Source: Caprimulgus europaeus (lineage: Eukaryota > Chordata > Aves > Caprimulgiformes > Caprimulgidae). Taken from it: a stretch of 64,000 nt of DNA. How positions within the stretch are numbered: the stretch's first letter is position 1; each line of letters begins with the position of its first letter. The stretch covers positions 45,995,515 to 46,059,514 of the forward strand of contig OU015528.1 in assembly GCA_907165065.1 (NCBI GenBank). Reading direction: 5' to 3'. This document shows positions 25,601 to 37,600 of this stretch, piece by piece. Position numbers and translations under genes: made by a program. A model generated the notes under the pieces. That model was not told where the DNA came from and ran no database searches. It saw nothing but the letters and a program-made list of their open reading frames with translations.

Positions 25601-28600
25601 CTCACTGTAACTCTGTTTAGTGAATTTTTTAATTTTTTGAGTTCATTCATGAGGCAGGTCCCTCAGTGTGGATTTAAAAGCCTAGTTACAGGCTTTTTCT
25701 TCAGGAAATTCTGACTCTGCTCTCTAATCTACTCTTCAGATATGATAGAAATATTTATTTTTTATTAGCAAGATATTAAGCAGATTTATTCAAAATAGAA
25801 GGTAACTTTGCTGTGTTGTGTTTTAAAACAGACGGTACTTCGGTGAGAAAATTGGGCTGTACTTTGCCTGGTTAGGCTGGTACACAGGGATGCTCTTCCC
25901 AGCTGCCTTCATTGGATTGTTTGTATTTTTGTACGGAGTCACCACTTTGAGCCACTGCCAAGTCAGGTAACGTGGGCACTTTTATAAGGGAAATTACAGC
26001 TGTGGGTTATTTTGAATAATTAAAGAGAACTTCAAATGAACTGTTATTTATTTCATTTTGAACTATTGAATGAATACTCAGGAAAAGACTGTTCTTGGTT
26101 GTCATAAAGTACCCAGTATTGAGCTTCTCTTGTTTAGTGCTCCTGAACTGGGATGGGAGGCAATGTTTTTTGCCCAGCTCCAGTTGCTGATGGTGCTGGC
26201 AACTCAGCATTAAGTAGGGAAAAGGTAGAGCTCCTTCATTACTGTTGTAACAGACCGGCATAAGAGTGCGGCATTTTCGCTCTCTTTAAGGCTTTTCCCA
26301 AAGATCCACCACAGGGAGGCATTCTTCAGATGAAGAACCCCCTGGATCCTCTGCTGAGTGCTGCCTCGCTACATTCTTTCACACTTAAGTCACCGGAGCT
26401 TAACTTTATCTGCAGTCATACTCTCTCTTTTCCTACCAAAGGTCACTTCTGACTCAAGAAGAAGCTGCAAATGATAAAGAGATATTGCTAGGCTGGCTCT
26501 GAAGAGCTGTCCTCTGCAGTTATGATTGTAAACTCTGAAGTCTTAGAGAGTCAACAAATATTAATTATACATGTGCAGTTATGAACATCTTGGCTTCAGT
26601 TACAGAACTAGTGTTGTTCAATGAGTAGCTGAATATTAGTGAAACTTATCAATCCTTTTTAAGACTAATTGTTGTGCATCAAACTATTCATTTTTCTCTT
26701 TTCTATTTTTCCAGTAAAGAAGTCTGCCAAGCAAAAGATATAATAATGTGTCCTATATGTGATAAATACTGTCCCTTCATGAGGTTGTCAGATAGCTGCA
26801 TTTATGCCAAGGTACATTTTAAACTATGCAAATAGAAATGCTTTTCTAGTAAAAGCATTAATTTTGCCTTTTGCATTTGTCTTTAGTGAGCTTGGGTAGA
26901 TAAGATCTTGAAAGGACAAACCAAGTGCAGGCAATATTAACATTCATTGTCTTTCACCAGGGCTTAGTTTGGCTTGTAAAACACTTGAATGCAATTTGCA
27001 CTTAGAGATTCAGCAGTCCCAGAGGTCATGTCCTAGATGCATGTGCCACAGTGACCTTGGCATCAAACTTTCTTTTATGATCCATCCTTTCTACATGGCT
27101 CCATAAAATTAATGCTTTGGGTCTGAAAAGATGCTCACACCTGGTCTTGGCAGGGGTCAGTCCCAGGCCAAGGCTGGCAAATAGTCCTGTCAATTAACAG
27201 GTGCATCTCACACATCAAGGGAAGGATCCTCAGGATTGTCAGGCCAGCTGCACTCATGATCACATTAATTTTACTAGAATAAAATACAAGATAAAGCCTT
27301 ATTATCATAAATTGATCACACTATTAATATATCCCTCAGGTAACCCACCTTTTTGACAATGGAGCTACTGTATTTTTTGCTGTTTTCATGGCAGTGTGGG
27401 GTAAGTTTTTGTTTTGATATTAAGTAATTGCACAATCTTTTCCTTAAAGATAATAATGCAACATAGGCCTTTGTAATTTCCAGGGCACTTTTTTCAGACA
27501 CCAACAAAAATAATATAGGCTTTATTCTTTTCTGTTTCTACAGAAGGAAGATGGAAGTGGTTAAAATCAGGTTTTTATGTTCTAATAATTTTAATTAAAA
27601 TAAAAACATGAATGCAGTATGTAGTGTCTTTGTAGACAGTTATATTCTTGGGGGGTTCCTAGTTGCTTTTCAATCTGTTAGTACCAAAGTCTTTTCTCTG
27701 TTACTGTTCAGGGCTTCTCTTAGCTTAACACAGCTCAGTTTAGTGTCTGTAATAAAATGGGCTAATGTACTGGATTTCCCACCTTGCAGAAAGGCAGTAA
27801 AGCTTAAATACATGTAAGCTGGTTTTCATTAAAGCAAAACTGTGTTGAAATAAATGAAAAATTTAGCTGAATGACAAATTGATCAAAGAGTGGTCTAACT
27901 GTTAGCATGGTGGCTGAATTTTGCCCATAGGACAGTTCTATTTCTGGCTCAACTATTTTTCCTACTATGGTCTTGTAGGCAGAATTGAAGGCAAGAGGAA
28001 ACAATCATTTCTGGCAGCACAAAAAGTCCTTCAAACATGCCCTGAGCATGTCCAGGCTCTTAGCTGCTACCATGCTGTTCTGAGAGAAGGTTAATACCTT
28101 TAGAAAATGGTTCGATGAGGTGCCTCAAAAATGGCATCCATCTCACAGCTCCAGGTGCTTGAGCTATCCTGATTTAGCCGTTGTTCTGCTTTTCCTCACA
28201 CATCTCCAACTGCTTTGGAAAGGTGCCCAAGGTGTCCAATTCTTATCATCTCCATTTTAACCTGCAAATCTTTTCACTGAGTCACAAGAAATATCCAGGA
28301 GGCAATATCAGAGTCATCAGGACAAGATAGATTAGCCTACCAGCCTGTCTCTGTTATTTCCTCCAAAAGTTTGTTTTTGTCTTAGTGAACTAATGAAACT
28401 AGATCTTATACCAATCAAGCCTGTTCATGCCATTTCATCTAATATTGGTGGTATTGAAATATCACAAATTAAGAAAAAAATCCACAGTTCATACAGATTT
28501 TATATTTCTCCTTATTTCAGATATGTTTTAGAGCCACATCAGAGCAGAGAATCACCAAAAATTTCTAAGCCTTAAAGATTGTTTTAGATGTTTACTCAGC

Positions 28601-31600
28601 TTTTCCAACCTCTTTCTCTATGTGCTCACTGAAGTTGAGAGGCAGGGACTTCCATCTCAGCTAGGAAAATTGATGGGTTAACATTGTTGAAGAGTTACAC
28701 CACTGTTCCTAACTGCTGGTGAGCATGTCTTTGGAGTGCAGCTTTTTGTACCAATGCTTTCATTCCTCCTTAACAGTAACACTGCTTTCAGGAAACAGCT
28801 GTGCTCACAGTATTGGACCTGTGTCTTAGCACTGCCCAGAACCAGGGCTGTAGGAAAAGAAGCTCTAGGTAAGGGGAGTCCCTCTCTCAGGTAACCATGC
28901 TTGGTCTTGCATCAAGGTCACTGCCTGGGAGAAAGCTGAGCAGGCTGAACATGCCTGCTTACAAAATGTTGTAGGTACTCTCTCTTTTCTGTCCCTAGTT
29001 GACAGGAGCTGCACCCCACTTTGGTTAGCCTCTCTTTCCTCACCCTCCTTCAGCACTACTATCTGACTCTCAGACCCAATTTCCTCTGCAGATACATCCC
29101 CCCAGCCTGCCAGGACTGGGAAATGCACTGCCTATCCATGCATCTCCAGCACCTAAGCCCACATATCAGTGATAAGAAAAAATATAATAAATGCTGCCCT
29201 CTGGATGATTTGGCTAGTGGATAACAGACTGTAGGACAGTGGTTTTGGTGAGAGCTTTCCCCATCACTTTTGTTGGCTTACACTGTGCTTGTGAGCTTGC
29301 CACCAAGAGGGATGTAGGTGCAGCAAAAGGAAGGAGGTTGTGAGTGTAGGGTAATGGTTTGAGGAATGGGGCAATCCGATTGTAGTTTCTTAAATAAGAC
29401 TTTGCTGAGACAACAGTGAAATTGTGCAGATATTTTCCATACAGTTAGGGCTAAAGCAGCACTAAAACAAAGCAAGCCACACTTTCCAGGGGTTTTCTGG
29501 TACTGTATTTATGAGTTGGCTTACTCCCTGTCTTAAATGGATTTTCAGTCTGCAGTAGCCTATTGGCAGCTGCAGGCATTACCATCATCTCAGTAAATCA
29601 TAGGGGAAGAGAAAAAATAATGATAGTAGTTCGATTGTGGAAATGTTTTTTTCTGTCAGCATGAAACAACTGGCAGGTGCATGACAAATTGCCTGTGAAA
29701 GTTCAGCCTTCTAGATGATCCAGTTTGACAGACACTAGCATATAAAATAATGATGGTGGTTCTTTTAAAAAAAGAGAATGCAAACAAAAAAAAGGCAGCT
29801 AGAATTGTGTTACCTCTTTAGCCTGAGCTTAGCCACTGTCTTATATTATACTTACCCGAAGTACCTTCTTCGCTGTCTTTAGCTCCATTAGTGAACTCCC
29901 ATTTGCTTGTAGTTTTCAAAACCAGGCATGGTCAGGTTGGGCTTTCCACGAAGCAGTGATCTGTATGGCGGTTTCTTTCTTTTACTCTAAAGACATCTTT
30001 AATTGATGGACCAAGTGGGTTGCTCACTTTTTAAATAGAAATAAAATATTTCTTGAAATGGTGAGCAAACTGCTGTGGCCAGGCTAGGGAGAGGAATTAC
30101 CATGACAAATATCAGTATGGACTGCTCGACTTGTGCAGCAGGAATGAGCCTGGCTGTAGGATTCTGAAGCCCAGAGACCCATATTTCATAATGCTTCACT
30201 GTGGGTTAAGTGGGTCCCATCAAAGTAAGACTGGAATTGTCAAGTGCACCAGGAGATACTGGAACAGAAACACACTTTTCTTCAGAAAATATATTGACCC
30301 ATTGCTTCACTTACTGTATTTCTGCCCTGTTTAAGCTAGGTTCTCTATAAGAAGTAGAAGTAACTGATATAATAGGAAAAAATATGATACTATTAAGGTA
30401 TATCTAAAAGACATAACACTTAAGACAAACTGGTGTAGCAAAGGACAAAAGATAGTCTCACTTTGGTACACTGAAGGAATTCACTGGTCATTTGTTTAGG
30501 CTTTTCTGTATTAGAGCTTCTGTTTAAAGGAAAAACCCTTTCAAAAGGATCAAAGCTATAAACCAGTAATTCCTTATAAACACCAATACTTTTTTTTATT
30601 GGTGAATAGATTGTTGTTTATGCTCACTGAGATGTTGTCACCTCAGAAGCTGGAAACGAATTTTTCCTTTTGAGAATCACTAGTCTTGATGATATTTTGC
30701 AGATGTGCAAAGCTTTAAAAAAGAGGGTAGCAATAGCATTTTTTTGTGTGTTTCTATGCTAGAGGGAAACACTGACACTCTGCCCTTTATGTATGCCTGG
30801 AGATATGTCAAGCTTGATTAAAAGGCGGGTCCCATTTCTAGGAAAAACTCCTCTTTTTTAGTGTCTGAACCAGAAAATAAGAGAAAGATATTCATTCTAA
30901 ATAAAAGTTGGCATTTAAAGTGCAGAAAAAGTCATTCTCAGAAAAAAATCTAGGTAAATTTGATAATTAGTTGACTCCCAGCACATTACTGTAAAGTCAG
31001 CTGAAACTGTAGCTTCTGGTTTTCTAACTGAAGTACTGGGGAAAGCTAATGAAAAGATGTCACTGTCTAGATGTTTCCTGAAGCTCAGTAGCAAAGTTCT
31101 GTATCTGTCCAACAGGAGAGTACAGCCATTTATAATTTCTAATGATTTGTTAGAGACAAAGTAGACTAATGGTAGTTTATCTGTCTCTGCATATCTTTGG
31201 TGGGCTAAGAGAAAGGGCCAAAGTCCTTTTTGAAATTTCTTCTTGTCTACATAGAAACATGTTTTCTTTGATAAAGGAAGTAGCTTTAGAACACTTGCTG
31301 AAAGGCAAAGTTGAAAGGGGGAAAAAAGGCCTGGCATGAAAAATTTAACACATTTTTCAAGCAATAAGAAATGCCAACATAAAACATTTTATCTGAATAT
31401 ATCAGTCTAATAAAAGACATTACTTTCCTATAAACATTGCCTTTAGCATAAAACATTCACACTGATCTGCTCTCTGAGGAGACAGAATTTAAGGAAGTTC
31501 TTCAGCAGTATTCCTGATCTATAGGATATATTCCGAAGCCATGATGGACATATTAAATGGTGATCTTACATACAATAGGGAGAGGATTTCTGAGGGAAGG

Positions 31601-34600
31601 TCAGGATTAAACTATTTGATACAAGAGACTATTTGCATTGCTAGGTAAGATCACAGTTTGTTGCAAAGGCATCTGAGGAAATGATGTTAAGACAGCTGGT
31701 TGTGCAAGTTGATGCTGAGGACTGAGCTGCAAGATTGAGCTCTGAAGCAAGGCAAGCATAGTATAGAAAAGCTAGCAAAAGACCTGGGAGTTAAGGCCAA
31801 TGAGAATTCAAAATTCCAAACAGGATTTTTAAAGAATTCTCAGCATCTGGTTTAAACCTATCAAATGGAAAATGGCAGAATGGTAAGCACAATTGTGTCA
31901 CGTTGAAGTCAGAAAAAAATGCTGAAGTGTGGAAATTTCAAAATGCAGTATTTCCAGAAGACCTCAGTAGTACAGTGAATCAACCAAAGATGGTTATTTA
32001 AAGCACATCTTAAAATATCTAGCGAGAAAAAAAGTGCATACTGACTTGGATAGAGGGAGAAAAGTGTTGCACAGTAAAGGCTAAAACAGCACTGTGCAAA
32101 TCATCCTATTTGCTACTTAATGATTTGAAAATAGCTTTCTAAAGATGCTTCAGTAACTGCACATACTTACTCTGACAGGTGCTAAATATACTAAATATGA
32201 TATGTATAGATTCCTCACTGCAGGTGTGTGAAAAACAAGAAAGAAAAGAAGTACAGTTGTGAACTCATACACCCACTCCAGTCCTGCTTCCAGCTGCTTT
32301 CTGGAATGGAAACAGAAGTGTTAGTAATCAATCAGGCTTGTTTCTCCCAGGTTTCCAAAAAGTGCAGAGCTACTTGTTAAGCCTGTACAAAAATAATTCA
32401 ATATGAGCTGATAGAAGAGAAGCAGCTCCACCAGAAGACAATTCAAGGAATGAACAATGTGGTGTTTCAGCAGCAGTGGAGCCTCATTAGCACTTACTAA
32501 TTTTGCTGATCCCAACCAATCATACTACAATTATTAAAAAAAGTCACAGAAACATTAAGATCAGGAGATTGAATTTACTTTCTTTGTTAGATTAAATCAA
32601 GGCAGCTAGTTACCTGGCTCCAGCTCCAGCTTTCAGAAAAAGGATGACATGATATATGAAAATGTGTTCAAACCAAATAGCTGCCTCCTTAAATGTGCTT
32701 TTGATATCTTACTTTATCTGCTCGCAGTGTTCATTTTCTAAGCACACCTTAGCTGCATTGTCTAATACATGAAAGTATAATAATTCTTACTGGCTATAAA
32801 TTCAATTTCACCAAACTTACACCAGTGTTTAGTTCATGTCACGTTGTTATCAATATACTGCAGTAGGGCAGATAGTCCATTAAGGAGATCATTTTAGGAC
32901 TGGCTGTGGAACAGACTGCCAGGCTATTGTGACACTGTTTCGGCTGATACTGTGCTAGCTCATGAACAAAGAGGTTTATGTTCTCTGTGGTTATCAGCCT
33001 GATGCTTTTCAGTGAGCAATAATAGGAAGAGTGAAGCCTCGCAGCAGGAGAGGAAGTCTTTCTATTGATTTGTGTTAGCTTTAGGCAGCTTCTACATTCT
33101 TTAAAAAAAAAACAATTTAAAAAAAAACCTGTCACCATAAACAGGCTCAGAATTAATCTCTGTAATATGAGCATGGAGATATGAACATACTATTTTATGA
33201 CTGAGTTCTTCCTGGATTGTTCTTTCCATCATAAAATGGACGTACATTCATGTACAGGCATATTGTACTATCTTGAACTCTGTCAATACGGGCTGTACAG
33301 CACAGAATGTGTAATTGTCAGACATTAATGCCACACCATATATGCACACTCCTGTGGTATAAAAGAAATCATCTGGATTAGAAAGGTGCAAGACAAAAGT
33401 TCTCATTCCCTCAGTAGTACTCTACAAACTTGCACATGCACTGGAATCTGCTTCCTCTCAGTTCTGATTTCTCCATATTGTAAATAGTCTTCAAAGAAGG
33501 AAGATTAATGCTTTATCTGCAATAGCTCCAAGAAGTCTTTAGCTTCATCAGACATCTGCTATATCTAGTTATGATGACTCACAGGAACAATTTTATTCTT
33601 TGAGAGTCCTCCCTTGCTTGGTTAGAAATTAAATGTTCTCATTTAGCACTAGATGAAATCTCTAAAGCCTCAATCATACTTGAAGCAAGCGAAGTAATCC
33701 TTAGAAAGCAATGCTTTTTGAAAGCAGTTTTGGTCATCAGCATGATTTGCTGTTCAAAGGACCTCATTTATGCAAAGAAATGAAAATAATGTAACAGCTT
33801 AATTCAATAGTTCTGTGATAGTAGTTAATATTTTCTTGACTTAAAAACAATTTTGTATTTTTTTTCTATTTGCTCCAGCAACTGTTTTTCTGGAGTTTTG
33901 GAAAAGAAGGCGAGCAGTAATTGCTTATGACTGGGACTTAATAGACTGGGAAGAAGAAGAGGTTTGTATAAAAAAAGTACTCCTTAATCTTTAATACAAA
34001 AAGATTTGGTTAAAAATGTAAGCATGCTTTTCTTTTTGCTTTTTTTTTAATTCATTCTTCAAATCTTTGTAAACTAATAAGCATTTTTCTCCTCAGATGC
34101 AAAGAAACTTTCCCTAGACCAAACTGTCCTATCTTTTTACACCTTTATAAATCTAAATTAATTTCAACATATCAGTGACTGTCATTGTGGGAGATTTCAG
34201 GAAAAAAAAAAATGCACTTTAGAGGGGAGCGAACAAATTTTACTTTTGAATACAAAGACGTTCTTGACAGCCTAGAGTACCATGAATTTTGGCAAATGGG
34301 CTTTTATGCATTGCTTTAGATAGGCACTAAGAACATTAATGGAGAGAAAGCCTTGTGAGGCTTGTACCAGCTTCTGAATGTTCAGGTGCTGGTTACCTAA
34401 GTATACAGTGCTGTGGAGAGGCTGAGGGAGATGAACCAACTCAAAGGACTTAATTCATCCTCTGTTGATAAACACCCTTAGAGAGAAAAGTAGTTATTGC
34501 CAGAAAGAAACAGCATGCTCTTGGTACGGGGAGCAAAGGTCTAAGTGGAACTACCAGGTTTTACTATGCAGGAGAAAATCGAGATTCAGTGGATGTGGTA

Positions 34601-37600
34601 GAAAAAGTGCTCCTTGAGTGTGATTTGGACATACAGGTGTCCACAGAGTCTGCTCTCCTTCCTCTGCAGAGATTGTCCTGAAGCTCTTGGAGGGACTGTA
34701 AGAAGCTGCTGTAGTGGTCTCAATGCAGCTGAAAACTTGTGTATTGAGTTTCTTTTTCATTAATCTTGCTAGCAGAGAAAAAGACTTCCGAGTTATGGGA
34801 TTTTTGTCTCTGTGAGGCAAAGTAGTTCAATGAGGCCATGAAATGGTACAATTGCTCATTTGCTGGTAGAATTTATTTTTTTTTTTAATTCTTAATGACT
34901 AAGAAAATAATCCAAGAACATAAAATTAAATAACTTACACAACTGGAAATTTGTTTCTTTATAACAACAGGAACATAATTTGTGCCATCAATTCTTGGTA
35001 ACACTTCAGGATTATTGTCAAATATTTAGAAAATACTCTAATACTGATTTAACTCTCTTGACATTAGCAGCCTGCTCTTGCCAATGCTGACGAGTCACAG
35101 AGAGACCACAATGAGATAGACCTGCCTGGGGTTCAGATATTGATCAGGATTGAATTGCAGTGATTATGTCCCTTCCTGCCTAGTTGCAAAAAAGCCACTG
35201 CTGCTCCTGCTGACAGCTAAGGCAGAAGATAGATGTACTATATTGAAATTTCCGAGTCAGGATTAAAGCTTAGTGTCCCAAGAAAGAGAAGGAGCCTTTG
35301 AACTAACAAAATACACAAGCAAGTACAGTATGAGGCCCTTTTTATCTTTTTTCCCCCAGGAAGTCTGGTCTTGCAGATGTTTATAGTTTGACATGTTATA
35401 TATCTGCAACTTTCACCATTTAATCTACCTGTATTTGGGATTATGCTGAATTATAAAGCCACCCACCTGAATCTTTTATGATCAGTTCATTTACCAATAT
35501 TTAATTTCTTGGTCAGGTTGTCCTTAAATTATGTTTTGCCTTTTTTTTTTTTTTTTCCCCCTTTCCATGTATAATACTAAGTGATTTCTTGCTGCTGTGG
35601 TAATGCTTGGAGTAGTCTTTTGTTCAGGTATGAGCCCAACAGTTCCAAGCCCATTCAGGACCACCCTCTATTCTGTTTCCTTCTCCTCTTTATGCCCAAA
35701 CTCCACTTATAGCCTTGGTGGTACTACTGAAAGAGCCTGGAGGAAAGCATTCCCATGGAAGATTCATCCTCTGCTTTCTGAGGTTTTTTGGAAGGCCAAT
35801 ACCATGCCTATGCAGCTAAGCCTTTAGCTGGTATAAACACTGAAAAGACAGAAGAGAGTAGAGTTGCTACATTTTTCCTCTTTCAGTCAGAAAGCCTGCA
35901 ACAGCTTCTGGAAATTTACACTATCCTCATAGAAATATGATGTGTTTATTTTATGATGTCTATCAAACAATGTTATTTTTTATAAGAGAAGCTTATGTTC
36001 CACTGGCAGATTATTTCAGTTTGGCATGCAGGATGACATATGCATGTTGGTAATTTGCAGAGGATATCTGTTCCCTACTGATGGTCAGCTGGCCTTTTAA
36101 TCTCACACCAGGCTTTTTTCAATAAGCCCTGTCAACAAGACCTCAGTCAGGTGCCCTGGGGTGAGTGTACATGCTTGCCGTGTCCCACCTCTGAGACGGG
36201 AGGAAAGCAACTAGAGTTCTGTAAATCCCCTTGGGCTAAATTAAGGTGAAATGACACCAAACAATATGTTAAACACTTTATTTCTAATGAAAAAAAAAAC
36301 CAAACAAACAAACTTAAACTTGGAAAATGAAAAACATTAGCACTGTGGGTTCTTACGGAACAAAATCTATGGAAGAAAGGAAAAGAAGATATGAGAGGGA
36401 CAGGAAAGAAAAGAGATAAGGAAAGATATCACCACCCTTGGAGCCAGCAAGGGTCTCAGACGGACAGGCAGTCTCTGGTGGTGAGCACACACGCAGCAAG
36501 ACTGGCTGATGTTGGTTGTTGGGCATATACATGGCTCCCTCAGTCTGAGTCTTTTGCAGCTCAGCCTCCCACCTACAGCGAGGACTGATGTAACTCTTGG
36601 CCCACTGTGCAGGTGCCTCTGGGGGAGGTGGTCACAGAGGGCCTTTTCGGGGGGTTTGGTGGTCGTGGAGCCCCTTCCTCCAATGAACTCTGTATGACCT
36701 TTGGCCATACATGGTAGTGTTTTGCAGAACACACAACTGCGCATCCTCCAACACGCCTTCTGCATCCCACTAATCACCCTCTGCATCTTGCTAACTGCTC
36801 CTGGTACTGTTCTGTGCCGAACTTGTCTTGCTACAATGTTTGGGACATATATTAACTCGTTCAGTCTCTCACACTGCTCCAGAGCTAATCACTGCACCTT
36901 CTTACAGTTCCAGCGGGTTTGATAAGTCTCTACAGCAGAGGGTAGCAGTCTTTTCAGAAGCAGTGTGCCAGATGGTACTTTTCTGTCTCAAATTAGAGGA
37001 TAAAGATGCCAGTAGGAACTCAGCTGTCTGCTTCTCAAATATTTATGTGACCAGTTATCAGAGCATCCATATCTGATTGCATTTGAGGCATCAGTTCCTT
37101 CTTTGTTCAGCAGTCAGTGGGTTCCCAAGAGTAGGAGCATATTGCCTCACAGAGGTGTCTTCTATGAAGATGCTACAGTTTCCAGTGCCCATGCCTACTG
37201 CACAGTTCAAGCATGTCCTTGCTTTAAGGTCAGGTCTACGGACCACTGCCTCCTTTTCTTGAGTATTGAATGCTGCACTTTTCCGTTGACACTGGGGTCT
37301 TTGAAGGACTTTTCCCCTGCAAGACAGTCACAGTTTGGACGCAGGTGTTCCAGGTGAAAAAGTGTTGAGATTTTTTTCCCTGTTCTGTGGTTTGAAGTCC
37401 ACCTCTTCACTTTGCCATTACCTTTAGCTGCAAGCTGGATGACCTGACAACAACAGGCCTTGCAAGGAGATTTATTTCTAGGGGTGTTATCATTATCCCA
37501 GTGATGAAGATTCAGGTGCTCAAACTTTTGGAAATTTCCTTTCCACATCTGGGATATAGAGAACAATATATCCTTGGATTAGGAAGGATAGGACTCCTGT

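Larger units (their letters stand above)
19380..25831 (+). other. ANO4 intron d-e (6452 bases)
   Basis: Phase 2 intron. Contains a 56-base tandem duplication (23959-24070) and a probable old CR1/L3-like remnant (about 23170-23420). A GC-richer segment at about 21120-21480 and a 99-codon open frame at 19473-19772 have no recognised identity. Confidence 0.85.

Noticed and set aside
36367..36786. 139-codon minus-strand open frame
   Set aside because: Lies inside the probable LTR remnant; proline/serine-rich chance translation with no domain.
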